From positions 1 to 64,000 of the forward strand of contig CAZNCQ010000006.1 in NCBI GenBank assembly GCA_964571275.1: DNA of 64,000 nucleotides, given 5' to 3'. Shown here piece by piece: positions 50,142 through 59,808 of the stretch. This stretch comes from DASRQZ01 sp964571275 (GTDB lineage: Bacteria > Myxococcota_A > Polyangia > Fen-1088). The translations under genes were made by a program, and so were the position numbers. The notes beneath the pieces were generated by a model. That model saw only the letters and a list, made by a program, of their open reading frames with translations, had not been told where the DNA came from and did no database searches. The first letter of the stretch is position 1. Every line of letters begins with the position of its first letter.

Positions 50142-52697
50142 TTAGTTGGAGTGATTCGGTCTCGGCGAGCTCGCGGGGTCGAGCGCGGCTATCAAGAGCA
50201 TCGCGTCCACTGGCTTGACGAGGTGCACTTCGAAACCGACCGCGCGAGTCCGAGCGATGTCACCTTCACGGCCATAACCGGTCAGGGCGATGAGGCGGGG
50301 CCGCGACTTGGTCGACGTTTCGGAGATCTGACGGGCCAGCTCGAACCCATCCATCACCGGTAGACCCAGATCGAGAATGGCGACTTCGGCGGCGAAGGCT
50401 CGCAGCTTCTGGAGCGCGGTTGGTCCGTCGTGTGCCAGCACCACCTCGTGACCGAGAGTCCGCAGCATCTCCGCGAGCATCTCGGAGGCGTCCTCGTTAT
50501 CATCGACCAAGAGAATGCGCCGAGGAGTGCCTCCCGCGACCCGGAGAGCTGGTGAAGGCACGCCGACGGACGGTGCGGTCACCGGAAGCGCGGGCACGCG
50601 CACGACGAACTCGCTCCCCCTGCCCGGCCCGTTGCTGGTCGCGGCGACCGTCCCTCCGTGAAGCGTGACCAGGCTCTTCACCAGCGCGAGCCCCAGACCG
50701 AGCCCTCCTTCCGAGCGCGCGATCGTGCGCGCTCCCTGCACGAAGAGATCGAATACATTGGGGAGGAGATCAGGCCCGATGCCGTCGCCGTCGTCGCGGA
50801 CGCGGATGACGGCGTGGCTTCCCTCGCGCTCTGCGCTCAGCCACACATGCCCCCCCGAGGGCGTGTACTTGGCGGCGTTCGTGAGGAGGTTCGACACCAC
50901 CTGGGCCAGGCGTGGCGCGTCGGCATCGAGTGAAAGACCGGTTCGGGGCGCCGAGATGGTGAGTTGCTGGGCCCGCTGCTCGAGGAGAGGGCTCGCCATC
51001 TCGACGGCATTGGTCAAGACGTCCGAGATCTCGATGGGCGCGCGCGACAGCGAAATCAGCCCGCGCGCGACGCGAGAGACGTCCAGCAGATCGTCGACGA
51101 GCGTGTTGAGATGAGAAACCTGGCGCTCGACCACCTCCCGCTCGCGCTGAACGTGTGCGTCCCCCCGCAGCTTCATGAGCTGCACCGCGGTGGAGATCGG
51201 CGCGAGCGGATTGCGCAGCTCGTGGCCGAGCATCGCCAGGAACTCGTCCTTGGAACGGCTCGCGGATTCGGCGCCCGCGCGCGCCTGGCGCTCGGCCGAG
51301 AAGAGCCTCGCGCGGTCCAGCGCCTGGGCGCAAAGGTCGCTCATGGTGAGCAGGAGCACGCGGTCCCTCGCATCGAAGGAACGCGCGCGGTCGAAACGAA
51401 GCCCGAGAACGCCCAGGAGCGTACCGTGCGCAACCAGCGGCAGCGCCGCCGACGCCTCGAAGTTTCCGGCCCCCATCGCATCCCGCAGTTCGGGGTATTG
51501 GTCGGAGCAGGCGACGAAGCTCTCAAAGAACAACGGGGTCCGCCGGCGGGCGGCGTCGGTGACCGGCGTTCGGGCGTTGATTGGCACGGAGGCAAAGCCA
51601 CGAGCGACATCTTCCGGGTGCCCTCGCTGGCCGATCAGATCCAGGTTGCGCCCGTCGACGCTCGAAAGAAACACCGCGCTCCCCGTGGCCCCGACCGCGT
51701 CGGCACATTCCCGCAGGACCGCGGCCGATACATCCTCCGGCGTCAGCGCCTCCGAGAGCGCCGCCGTGACGCGCTGAAGGCGAATCAGTCTCTCTTCGCT
51801 CGCACGCACCAGCTGCTCTGCCTTCTGAGCCGCTTCGCGGGCCGCCCTCTCGACGAAGAGACGATGCTCGTTCTCTTCGGCGCGCAGACTCTCGGTGAGA
51901 TCGCGCGTGATCTTGGCGAAGCCACGAACCCGGCCGTCGGCGTCGCGCAGCACGGTCAACGAGCCCTGCACCCAGAACAGCGAGCCGTCCTTGCGCACGC
52001 GCCAGCCCGTCGTCTGGTGGCTGCCATGAGCGAGGGCATCGGCCAGGAGCCTGGCCGGCACACCGGCAATGCGATCCTCGGGCGTGAAGAACACATCATA
52101 GGGCTGGCCGATGATGTCGTCAGCATTCCAGCCCTTGATGTGCGCCGCGCCCGCGTTCCAGCTCGAGACGCGGCCCTCTTCGTCCAACATATAGATGGCG
52201 TAGTCCCGCACGCTGTTGACGAAGAGCTGGAAGCGCTCCTCGCTGTCTCTCAGCCGCTCGACCGAGCGATCGATTTCGAGTCGATCGCGCACCGTCATCA
52301 CGAAGACGACCAGCTCGGCCCTCCGCGCCGACCCGAAGCACCACTCGATCGAGCGTTCCGTCCCGTCGCGCATCAAGCCCGGCAGCTCGACCTGCATGAG
52401 GTCGATCCCCTCTTTCATCGGCGGCGCGTCCGGCTGCCTCAGCCGTTCGGGGATCAGCGCATCCGTCGTCCGGCCGGCGAGCTCGCCGCGGTCATAGCCG
52501 AAGACCGCCTCGGCCCGCGCGTTCGCGCACAGGATCCGCCGGTTGGCATCGAACGCGACCAGCGCTTCTGCCGAAGCCTCCAGGATCTGCGCGGGCTCCG
52601 CGGACGACGATCCAACCTCGCCCAAAATGGCCCGCAACGCGTTGCGAGTCGAGTGCAACGCGTCGGCGTGGTCTTTCACGTCGGTATCGTAGCTCAT
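50142..52697 (-). CDS. hybrid sensor histidine kinase, PAS-PAS-GAF
   Basis: An 851-aa soluble hybrid kinase. PAS 1 spans about residues 30-150, PAS 2 about 160-275 (FVNSVRDYAIYMLDEEGRVSSWN, then RKDGSLFWVQGSLTV), a GAF domain about 310-460, HisKA with phospho-acceptor His492 (FLAMLGHELRNPLAP), an ATPase domain (N box NLLTNAAKYT, G1 DDGDGIG, G2 GGLGLGLAL), and a receiver with Asp776 in ILDLGLPVMDG. The ATG at 52697 is preferred because it starts just before the first PAS domain and has AGGA upstream. It is divergent from the truncated haemoglobin gene; no response-regulator gene is adjacent. Confidence 0.92.
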   Translation of the reverse strand: MSYDTDVKDHADALHSTRNALRAILGEVGSSSAEPAQILEASAEALVAFDANRRILCANARAEAVFGYDRGELAGRTTDALIPERLRQPDAPPMKEGIDLMQVELPGLMRDGTERSIEWCFGSARRAELVVFVMTVRDRLEIDRSVERLRDSEERFQLFVNSVRDYAIYMLDEEGRVSSWNAGAAHIKGWNADDIIGQPYDVFFTPEDRIAGVPARLLADALAHGSHQTTGWRVRKDGSLFWVQGSLTVLRDADGRVRGFAKITRDLTESLRAEENEHRLFVERAAREAAQKAEQLVRASEERLIRLQRVTAALSEALTPEDVSAAVLRECADAVGATGSAVFLSSVDGRNLDLIGQRGHPEDVARGFASVPINARTPVTDAARRRTPLFFESFVACSDQYPELRDAMGAGNFEASAALPLVAHGTLLGVLGLRFDRARSFDARDRVLLLTMSDLCAQALDRARLFSAERQARAGAESASRSKDEFLAMLGHELRNPLAPISTAVQLMKLRGDAHVQREREVVERQVSHLNTLVDDLLDVSRVARGLISLSRAPIEISDVLTNAVEMASPLLEQRAQQLTISAPRTGLSLDADAPRLAQVVSNLLTNAAKYTPSGGHVWLSAEREGSHAVIRVRDDGDGIGPDLLPNVFDLFVQGARTIARSEGGLGLGLALVKSLVTLHGGTVAATSNGPGRGSEFVVRVPALPVTAPSVGVPSPALRVAGGTPRRILLVDDNEDASEMLAEMLRTLGHEVVLAHDGPTALQKLRAFAAEVAILDLGLPVMDGFELARQISETSTKSRPRLIALTGYGREGDIARTRAVGFEVHLVKPVDAMLLIAALDPASSPRPNHSN

Positions 52698-52852
52698 TCC
52701 TGATTCCCCGGAGCAATTGGCCCCTCCCAAGCACGCGGGCGCGCCACGCTTCAGCTGTTCCGGTCGACCGCCATCTCGCCTGCCGGCGCCGAGCAGACCA
52801 GTCTCCACGCCCGTCCTTGCCGGCGTGGGGAACGAGCCGTAGGCTGCGGTCC

Positions 52853-53383
52853 ATGACGGCTCACGATATCCCGACACCCGGCGCGTACGCGGGAGGGCTG
52901 GCTGCGTTCGAGCGTCTCACGGCGTGCTTTTACAAGAAGGTTCGCGCCGACGAGTTGCTGGCGCCGATCTTCGCCGAGATGAGCGAGGATCATCCGCAAC
53001 ACGTGGCCGCGTTTCTCGCGCAGTGCTTCGGTTGCGGGCACGCGTATTCCGGTGACCGCTCCGAGAACGAGGCCCTGAGGGAGATGGTCGGCAAGCACCT
53101 GGGCCGCCACCTGACCGAAGCGCAACGCCGCCGCTGGGTCGCGCTGCTGATGGACAGCGCCGACGAGGTCGGGCTGCCCAACGATCCCGAGTTTCGCTCG
53201 GCGTTCGCAGCCAAGATCGAGTGGGGCACGCGCATCGCCATCCAGAACTCGGCCGGGAACGAAAACCCGGTCCAGCCCGGCGACCACATCCCGCGCTTCG
53301 GTTGGGGCAGTGTGCGCGGGCCATACGAGATCGTCGGCAGCATCTGCGGCTTCGACCTCGACGACGAAGCAACGAAACGCTGA
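52853..53383 (+). CDS. group II truncated haemoglobin (GlbO-like)
   Basis: A 176-aa haem protein: FERLTACFYKKVRADELLAPIFAEM at the N terminus (B/E helix regions), HVAAFLAQCFG, and the haem-pocket segment REMVGKHLGRHLTEAQRRRWVALLMDSADEVGLPNDPEFRSAFAAKIEWGTRIA. This is the truncated-haemoglobin group II pattern (2-over-2 fold). A His in the KHLGRHLT segment would be the proximal ligand. It could bind oxygen or detoxify NO (family knowledge). The start at 52853 lies 36 nt inside a longer frame; ATG there is preceded by no strong SD. Divergent from the hybrid kinase, which may regulate it (inference). Confidence 0.88.
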   Translation: MTAHDIPTPGAYAGGLAAFERLTACFYKKVRADELLAPIFAEMSEDHPQHVAAFLAQCFGCGHAYSGDRSENEALREMVGKHLGRHLTEAQRRRWVALLMDSADEVGLPNDPEFRSAFAAKIEWGTRIAIQNSAGNENPVQPGDHIPRFGWGSVRGPYEIVGSICGFDLDDEATKR

Positions 53384-53395
53384 AGAGACCGTCCG

Positions 53396-53803
53396 TCAGC
53401 TCAGCTTCTCCAGCAGCGCCCGCAGCTCGGCCTGCTGCGCGACCGTCAAACGCGCCAGGCGGGCGCCGAACGCCTCCGATAGCAGCGCGAGCCCGCGCGT
53501 CATCACTTTGCGGCCCGCGGGCGTGACGATGAGGCGGTGCCGCCGGAGGTCGCTGGCGTCGATCTCGCGCCGCACGAAACCCGCGGCCTCGAGGCGCTTC
53601 AGGTTGACGGTCACCGTGGGCTTCGGCATGCACAGCTGCTCCGCCAGCTTGGCCGGGTGCGGATGCTCGTCGATCTCGGCGAGCACGAAGAGCTCCTTGG
53701 TCTCGAGCCCCAGGTCGCTCACCTCGCGCGCGACGCTGGTGATGACCGACATCAGGAGTTGGTAGTTGAGAGACCAGATCTTCGCCGCGTCGATCTTCAC
53801 CAT
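53396..53803 (-). CDS. MarR-family transcription regulator
   Basis: A 135-aa winged-helix protein: ELFVLAEIDEHPHPAKLAEQLCMPKPTVTVNLKRLEAAGFVRREIDASDLRRHRLIVTPAGR shows the recognition helix and the wing. Such repressors usually bind a small ligand and control neighbouring genes. It is divergent from the aldo/keto reductase, so it probably represses that gene and itself. The stop is 13 nt from the stop of the truncated haemoglobin gene on the other strand. Confidence 0.9.
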   Translation of the reverse strand: MVKIDAAKIWSLNYQLLMSVITSVAREVSDLGLETKELFVLAEIDEHPHPAKLAEQLCMPKPTVTVNLKRLEAAGFVRREIDASDLRRHRLIVTPAGRKVMTRGLALLSEAFGARLARLTVAQQAELRALLEKLS

Positions 53804-53905
53804 GCCCCCTTGCCGGGCGATTGATTTAGTATTAAACCATCTCGCAAATGAACTACCTGCGTGTGTGAACTAAAGTAGCACACCCCAACCCTGGAGATGC
53901 ATGCC
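53804..53905. promoter_or_regulatory. divergent marR/aldo-keto reductase control region
   Basis: This 102-bp region is clearly AT-richer than its surroundings. It contains TTTAGTATTAAA, whose ends TTTA/TAAA form an inverted repeat, near 53824, and a TTTAGT...ACTAAA pair about 40 bp apart. TGAACTA occurs twice (near 53850 and 53866). These are candidate operator elements for the MarR-type regulator. Confidence 0.5.
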
Positions 53906-54991
53906 ATGCCACTCGACCACTACGTCACGCTCGGCCGTTCCGGACTTCGCGTCAGCCCGCTCTGCCTCGGCACCATGACCTTCGGCGAGGATCTCGGCTG
54001 GGGCTCCAGCGTCGAGGAGTCACAGAAGATCATCGACCGGTACGTCGAGCTCGGCGGAAATTTCATCGACACGGCGAACTTCTACACGAAGAGCCACTCC
54101 GAGAAGATCATCGGCGATCACATCGGCCGCCACGCGGCCCGCCGCGACCGGTTGGTCATCGCCACGAAGTTCAGCGGCAATCTCTATCCCGGCGATCCCA
54201 ACGGCGGCGGCTCGGGGCGCAAGTCCGTCGTCGCGGCGTGCGAGAACTCGCTGCGGCGCCTGCAGACCGACTACATCGATCTGTACTGGCTGCACAACTG
54301 GGACATGCACACGCCGATCGAAGAGACCATGGCCGCGCTCGAGGATCTCGTGCGCGCCGGCAAGGTGCGCTACCTCGGCGTGTCGGACACGCCGGCGTGG
54401 AAGATCGCCGAGGCGAACGTGACGGCACGGTTCCGGGGCTGGTCGGCGTTCATCGGCCTGCAGATCGAGTACTCGCTGCTCGAGCGGACCGTCGAGCAGG
54501 AGCTGGTCCCCATGGCGCACGAGCTCGGCCTCGGCATCACGCCGTGGTCGCCGCTCAAGAGCGGCGCGCTCAGCGGCAAGTACACGCGCAAGAACGCTGG
54601 TCAACTGAAGGGCGACCGCGGCACCTTCCTCGACCCCTTCCTCAACGAGAAGACCTACGCGCTGATCGATGAGCTGGAGGTGATCGCCAAGCAGCACGAC
54701 AGCACCGTGGCGCGCGTCGCGCTGGCGTGGCTGCGGGCCCAGCCCGGCGTGACGTCGACGATCATCGGCGCGCGCCGGATCGGTCAGCTCGAAGACAACC
54801 TGCAAGCTCTCGCGCTCCAGCTCACGGCGGAGAATCTGTCGCGGCTGGATGCGCTCACGAAGCCGGCGCTCGGGTTCCCGCAGCATATGCAGGCCTGGTT
54901 CCCGGCCATCCACAACGGCGGAACCAGCGTCAACGGCGTCCAGATGCCGCCGTCGGGCTTTGTGATGGAAAAGGGCGACAAGCCCTACTGA
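53906..54991 (+). CDS. aldo/keto reductase
   Basis: A 361-aa NAD(P)H-dependent oxidoreductase with a TIM-barrel and the full catalytic tetrad: Asp55 and Tyr60 (FIDTANFY), Lys88 (ATKF) and His130 (WLHNWD). The C-terminal cofactor region SSIIGAR-type is present as STIIGARRIGQLEDN. It is about the usual 330-350 aa with a short C-terminal extension. The start at 53906 (ATGCCACTC) is favoured because GGAG lies 9 nt upstream; an ATG at 53897 is also in frame. Regulated by the divergent MarR gene (inference). Confidence 0.93.
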   Translation: MPLDHYVTLGRSGLRVSPLCLGTMTFGEDLGWGSSVEESQKIIDRYVELGGNFIDTANFYTKSHSEKIIGDHIGRHAARRDRLVIATKFSGNLYPGDPNGGGSGRKSVVAACENSLRRLQTDYIDLYWLHNWDMHTPIEETMAALEDLVRAGKVRYLGVSDTPAWKIAEANVTARFRGWSAFIGLQIEYSLLERTVEQELVPMAHELGLGITPWSPLKSGALSGKYTRKNAGQLKGDRGTFLDPFLNEKTYALIDELEVIAKQHDSTVARVALAWLRAQPGVTSTIIGARRIGQLEDNLQALALQLTAENLSRLDALTKPALGFPQHMQAWFPAIHNGGTSVNGVQMPPSGFVMEKGDKPY

Positions 54992-55019
54992 GGTCCGTCA
55001 CCCTGCAGACCAACCGCGC

Positions 55020-56810
55020 TCACGATCGCTCCGGCACGTAGTAGAGCCGGAGCGACGCGCCCACGCGTACGACGGGCTCGAACGCCTTGATCCAGTCGAA
55101 CGCATCCACCGGATCGACGTGGAACTGGTACGACGCGCCCGGTGCACACGACTCGCGACGGAAGCTGAAATGCAGTCCGGAGCGATAGAACTGCTCGCTC
55201 AGAACGATCCAGCCGGGCGCCGGCCGTCCCGGCTCGAGCGGGAGCATCTTTGGCATTGCCGAATCACATGGGTTGACGATCGCGAACAGCCCGTAGTGGA
55301 CCTCGCTGACGCCGCGCGCGGCGAGCTCGCGCTTGAGGAGGAGCATGTCCTGGCCCCAATCGAGATCGGAATCGATGAGGGCGTGTCCGGGCTCGTGGCC
55401 GGCCAGCGGATTGAAGTAGGCCATGAGCTGAGGGCGCGCGCGCGCGACCGACGCGACATTGATGGCGATCAACAGACCGACCGCTGCCGCCGCAATCGCG
55501 CGGGGTCGCGGCGCCAGCGCCTCGATCCACGGCACCAGGACGCGCGCGGCAAAGATCGCCAGCAGCGGCACGACGATCAGCATGTGCCGCAGGCCGATGT
55601 TGACGGTGATGATGGCGGAGAACGCCAGCGCGGCGAGCGCCGCCAGTCCAGCCCCGACGCCGCGCGTGCCGGGAGCGCCGAGCCCGCCGCGGCCCGCGCG
55701 CCGGAACGCCGCCAGCGCCACGCCCGCGGCAGCGGCGACCAGCGCCAAGAACGGCAACGGCGACTTCAACGCCAGGCCGACCAGGTAGAAGCTGCGGAAG
55801 CCATGCTCGCGCGTCTGGCCATACAGGAAGGCGAGGTGGCCGTGAACGTCGTGGGCGCGCAGGAACAGGTACCCGTGCCAGAACTCCGGAGCGGGCAGCG
55901 GAAGCCGGGCGAGCCACGCGAGAAACGCGGAGCGCTGGCCGACCGGGGCCAGCGCGGGCGTACCGTCGTAGTCCATCGGGGGCAAGTCCTCGAGGCGGCC
56001 GACAGAGAAGCGGTAGCCGGCCCACACGACGACCAGCGCGGCGAGCGCCGCCAGAGCCACCTGCGTGGCCAGCGCGCGCCCGCGCGTCGCGGCGGCTCCG
56101 TCCCCCAACCACCGGCCACGCGTCGCGCGCCGGCCGCCGAGCCACGCCACCGCGAGCACGCCGCACAGGATCGGCGCGGTCAACTTGCACAGCGACGCCA
56201 GCGCCAGCGCCGCCCCCACCAACACCGCGCGGCCGCGCGTGGGCCCGTCGGCCCAGCGATCGAGCGCGAGCAAGAACCCCAGCATGGTGGCCACGGCCGC
56301 GATGTCCGTCGTCGCGAAGCCGGCATGACCGAGCAGCGGCGGGTACGTCGCGACGAGCGCGGTCGCGAGGAACGCCGCGCGAGTCTGCTTTCTTCCCCCG
56401 GCGAGCGCGAACGTGAACCCCAGCGCCAGCAGCAGCCACGGGATCGTGCCCAGGCGCGCGAGCATCAGCGTGCGCGCGCCGCCGCCGTCGAGCAGCGAGA
56501 TGCCCACGTCCCATACGCCCGAGTCGGGCGTGACCGGCCCCGGTAATCGAACGCCCGCCAGGTACGGGCCGAGCGCCGTCAGCACCTTGGGCAGCGGTGG
56601 ATTCTCCGTCCACCAGCGGTAGGTCCCGAACTGCCACCACTCCATCCCGGTCGCCAGGTGGTGCGGCTCGTCGAACGTCATCGACAGCGCGGACGCCGAC
56701 GCCACCGTCCAGACGACCGCGGCCACGACGAACACGAGGGCGAGCACGAGGAAAGCCGAAGGCGGAAGATTCCTCTCACCCCGCACCTGCCCGTCCCGCT
56801 CATGTTCCAC
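55020..56810 (-). CDS. GT-C fold membrane glycosyltransferase
   Basis: A 596-aa membrane protein with about ten helices. The first periplasmic loop after helix 1 carries the conserved acidic motif ALSMTFDEPHHLATGMEWW (Asp-Glu typical of GT39/GT83-type polyprenyl-phosphate-sugar transferases). Several aromatic/Pro turns and a C-terminal periplasmic domain (residues 480-596) follow. It probably transfers a sugar from a polyprenyl-phosphate donor to a surface glycan or protein. The upstream gene, GH99-like, is on the same strand 90 bp away, so an operon is likely. The start at 56810 is not supported by a strong SD. Confidence 0.82.
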   Translation of the reverse strand: MEHERDGQVRGERNLPPSAFLVLALVFVVAAVVWTVASASALSMTFDEPHHLATGMEWWQFGTYRWWTENPPLPKVLTALGPYLAGVRLPGPVTPDSGVWDVGISLLDGGGARTLMLARLGTIPWLLLALGFTFALAGGRKQTRAAFLATALVATYPPLLGHAGFATTDIAAVATMLGFLLALDRWADGPTRGRAVLVGAALALASLCKLTAPILCGVLAVAWLGGRRATRGRWLGDGAAATRGRALATQVALAALAALVVVWAGYRFSVGRLEDLPPMDYDGTPALAPVGQRSAFLAWLARLPLPAPEFWHGYLFLRAHDVHGHLAFLYGQTREHGFRSFYLVGLALKSPLPFLALVAAAAGVALAAFRRAGRGGLGAPGTRGVGAGLAALAALAFSAIITVNIGLRHMLIVVPLLAIFAARVLVPWIEALAPRPRAIAAAAVGLLIAINVASVARARPQLMAYFNPLAGHEPGHALIDSDLDWGQDMLLLKRELAARGVSEVHYGLFAIVNPCDSAMPKMLPLEPGRPAPGWIVLSEQFYRSGLHFSFRRESCAPGASYQFHVDPVDAFDWIKAFEPVVRVGASLRLYYVPERS

Positions 56811-56900
56811 GCCGTTGTCTCCCCGAAGATTCGTCCGCCGCTGGTCGGCGGCGCCGCCGCGAGTATAGCGAAGGTCGGGGCGCGCCCGCGTGTCATTCGT

Positions 56901-57989
56901 TCACGCGCGGCCGTCTCGCACCGCCTCGATCCAGGCGAGCCCGAAGCGGGTGTCGGGCTCGAGGTAGTGTCCCTCGCTCCATTCGTTGAGAGAGGCGACG
57001 AACACCGCCTGCTCGTCGGGGGGAAGGCCGCCGGCGCGCGCGTGCGCCACGGCGCGTGCCACCGCTGCGCGAAAACGCTCGGGGTGCTCGCCGGTGACGA
57101 CCGGCGACCAGGGGTAACGGTCGGGTCGGGTGGCGCCGAAGTCGGCGCCGCGCGGGGAGGCGTCCCAGCCCGGAGACACAGAGGGGTGGTACGGGAGCCG
57201 CGCGCGCGCCGCAAACAGCGGCCACTCGCGCGCTCGCAGCGCCGCCCGCTCCTGGTAATCTTGCACGGGCGGGCCTCTCCAATCGGGCAGGAGAACATAG
57301 TGCGTGACGCTGTCGAAGCCCGCGTCCGCCACCTGCCCGATGACGTCCGCGCTGGGATCGATCGCCGCCAGGTGCAACGGCGGCAGGCCGGCCGACGCGA
57401 GCATCGCTCGCGCATTCGCGATCGCCGCGCGAGCGCCGTCGAGACCGAGCTCGCGGAGAAAGAACGTCGAGTCGAAGATCGACAGGTAGGCGCGGCCGCC
57501 CAGCCGGATGTATTCCTCGCGGACGAAGTAGCGCTCGGCCAGGTAGCGCACCAGCGCGACGAAGTCGTCGACGTCGGTGGGCACGAGACGGTCGGGGTCG
57601 ATCACCGCAACGTCAGCGCGGCGCACCGGGAGCACGCGGCGAGGCATGCGGTTCGCCCACATGATCGCGAACGGAAAGCGCCGGCCGGCGAGGCTGCCGA
57701 GAAAGCCGAGGTCGATCGCATCCTGGAACACGCGCTTGCCGCGGCACCAGAAGAACCCGAACACCAGACCGTCGACACCGTGGTCGCGGCAGAGAGCGAC
57801 GCGACGCTCGACGGCGGCGGGATCGCGATCGTCGTAGCGGCCCCAGAGCGGCAAGCGCGGCTGCACGTGCCCCGGGAAGCGAGGCCGGCTCTCGAAGACC
57901 AGATCCCACTCGGTGAAGCCGGGATAGTAGCGCTGGTCGCGCTCCGGGATCGGATGCCAACCCGGGTAGACATAGGCGAGGACCCGCAC
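56901..57989 (-). CDS. GH99-like (WbsX-type) glycoside hydrolase/glycan enzyme
   Basis: A 362-aa soluble protein. The N terminus RVLAYVYPGWHPIPERDQRYYPGFTEWDL, a VDGLVFGFFWCRGKRVFQDA block, then PFAIMWANRMPRRVL, and the C-terminal FVASLNEWSEGHYLEPDTRFGLAWIEAV match the WbsX / GHL99 family (found in polysaccharide biosynthesis clusters). No signal peptide, so it works in the cytoplasm. Together with the downstream GT-C transferase it suggests a small glycan-modifying module. The start at 57989 is GTG or ATG at MRVLAYVYPG; the family starts here. Confidence 0.85.
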   Translation of the reverse strand: MRVLAYVYPGWHPIPERDQRYYPGFTEWDLVFESRPRFPGHVQPRLPLWGRYDDRDPAAVERRVALCRDHGVDGLVFGFFWCRGKRVFQDAIDLGFLGSLAGRRFPFAIMWANRMPRRVLPVRRADVAVIDPDRLVPTDVDDFVALVRYLAERYFVREEYIRLGGRAYLSIFDSTFFLRELGLDGARAAIANARAMLASAGLPPLHLAAIDPSADVIGQVADAGFDSVTHYVLLPDWRGPPVQDYQERAALRAREWPLFAARARLPYHPSVSPGWDASPRGADFGATRPDRYPWSPVVTGEHPERFRAAVARAVAHARAGGLPPDEQAVFVASLNEWSEGHYLEPDTRFGLAWIEAVRDGRA

Positions 57990-58089
57990 GGGGGCGCAAC
58001 ACTACATCGGTTGCCACCTTCACGAGCCCCGTTGCGTTCACGAGGAGGCGGCGGAGCGTCCCGGCGTCACTCCGCCGCCCCACCTCACG

Positions 58090-58914
58090 TCATCCCTTGA
58101 GGAACGCGAGCAAGTCGGCGTTGATCGTCTCGGCTTGCGTGGTCGGCATGCCGTGCGGAAAGCCTTTGTAGGTCTTGAGCGTTCCGTTCTTGACGAGCTT
58201 CGCCGACAGCGGCCCGGCATCGGCGTAGGGAACGATCTGATCGTCGTCGCCGTGCATGACCAGCACGGGGATCGTGATCTTCTTGAGATCCTCGGTGAAG
58301 TCGGTCTGCGAGAAGGCGACGACGCCGTCGTAGTGGGCCTTGGCGCCACCCATCATGCCCTGACGCCACCAGTTCTGGATGATAGCCTCCGAGACCTTCG
58401 CGCCGGGCCGGTTGAAGCCGTAAAAGGGCCCCGCCGGAAGGTCGCGATAGAATTGCGAGCGATTGGCCGCGAGCTGCGCCTGCAATCCGTCGAACACCTC
58501 CTTGGGGAGCCCGCCCGGATTGGCCGCGGTCTTCAACATCAACGGCGGCACGGATGAGATGAGCACGGCCTTCGCGGCGCGGCCCTCGCCGTGCCGGCCC
58601 AGGTAGCGCACGACCTCGCCGCCGCCGGTCGAGTGACCGATGTGCACGGCCTTCTTGAGATCGAGATGCGCGGTGAGCGCGGCCAGATCGTCGGCGTAGT
58701 GATCCATGTCGTGACCTTCGCCGGTCTGTGAGGATCGGCCGTGACCGCGACGGTCATGCGCGATGACGCGATAGCCTTGGCGCAGAAAGAAGAGCATCTG
58801 CGTGTCCCAATCATCCGCCGACAGGGGCCAGCCATGGCTGAACACGAGCGGCTGTCCCTTGCCCCAATCCTTGAAATAGATCTCGACTCCGTCCTTGGTC
58901 GTAATGGTCGGCAT
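58090..58914 (-). CDS. alpha/beta hydrolase (cofactor-free haloperoxidase-like)
   Basis: A 274-aa soluble hydrolase with catalytic triad Ser95 (GHSTGG), Asp224 (GDDDQIVP) and His253 (PHGMP), and an oxyanion motif HGWPLSADDWDTQ. The TTKDGVEIYFKDWGKG start and DRRGHGRSSQ are typical of the non-haem chloroperoxidase/arylesterase group. The natural substrate is unknown. It is divergent from the ferritin-like gene, about 170 bp apart. Confidence 0.93.
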   Translation of the reverse strand: MPTITTKDGVEIYFKDWGKGQPLVFSHGWPLSADDWDTQMLFFLRQGYRVIAHDRRGHGRSSQTGEGHDMDHYADDLAALTAHLDLKKAVHIGHSTGGGEVVRYLGRHGEGRAAKAVLISSVPPLMLKTAANPGGLPKEVFDGLQAQLAANRSQFYRDLPAGPFYGFNRPGAKVSEAIIQNWWRQGMMGGAKAHYDGVVAFSQTDFTEDLKKITIPVLVMHGDDDQIVPYADAGPLSAKLVKNGTLKTYKGFPHGMPTTQAETINADLLAFLKG

Positions 58915-59087
58915 GCAGACTCCTTGCGTGAGCTTTCTGGACGAGCGGTGCTCATCGATGGCGGAAACCTGGGGAACGTGGACATCCTGCCCGGGCGAAC
59001 AATCCGGACTCGGCCTGACATGCGCGCCGAGGCGCGCAGCCCACCGCCCGAGTTTGACACAGACGCGGGCGGCTCAAGATTCGGGTC

Positions 59088-59648
59088 ATGAGCACACCTG
59101 GTTCTTTCGCGTCGGACATCGGCGAGATCCGCAAGCGGGCTCGCGAACATCTCGAGCAGGGAGCGCTGACTCCCAACTATGGCGGCGACGTCGAGACGGC
59201 CATCTCACTCCTGAACGACGCAGTGGCGACCGAGATCGTCTGCGTCTTGCGCTATCGCTTTCATGCGATCGCGGCCGCGGGCATCGCGAGCGACGCGGTC
59301 AAGGATGAGTTCGAGGAGCACGCCGACGAGGAAGAGCGTCACTTGCTCTGGATCGCCGAACGCATCAACCAGCTCGGCGGCAAGCCGGACCTGAACCCGG
59401 CCGGCGTCTCGGCGCGCTCCGCCACCGAGTACGTGGAAGGCGAGAACCTCGTCGACATGATCAGGGAGAACCTGATCGCCGAGCGCATCGTCATCGAGAC
59501 CTATCGCGACCTCATCCGCTACTTCGCGGACAAGGATCCCACGACGCGATCATTGCTCGAAAAGGTGCTCGCGCAGGAAGAGGATCACGCGAACGACATG
59601 CACGACCTGCTCGTCGCCCACGAGGGCTGGCCGATGCTGGATCACTAG
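59088..59648 (+). CDS. ferritin-like (bacterioferritin/Dps-related) protein
   Basis: A 186-aa four-helix protein with iron-binding carboxylate/His patterns: FEEHADEEERHLLWIAERI and KVLAQEEDHANDMHDLL, plus AVATEIVCVLRYRFHAI in the first helix. It resembles the ferritin-like domain of DPS/bacterioferritin-type proteins that oxidise and store iron or protect DNA. No haem-axial Met pair is obvious. Diverges from the alpha/beta hydrolase gene. Confidence 0.88.
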   Translation: MSTPGSFASDIGEIRKRAREHLEQGALTPNYGGDVETAISLLNDAVATEIVCVLRYRFHAIAAAGIASDAVKDEFEEHADEEERHLLWIAERINQLGGKPDLNPAGVSARSATEYVEGENLVDMIRENLIAERIVIETYRDLIRYFADKDPTTRSLLEKVLAQEEDHANDMHDLLVAHEGWPMLDH

Positions 59649-59808
59649 CGCCGTGCGCAGAGCGACGGCTTCTCGGCGCTAGGCCCGACGGGGCCGCAAT
59701 CTTCAATTGCGGGATTGCGCCTGGAGACCGAGACCTCCTCTTGCGGCCTTCGCCGAGGCTCCCCACTTTTCTCGTCCTCCTCGACGACCGAGGAGGCGGA
59801 GGAATCGA

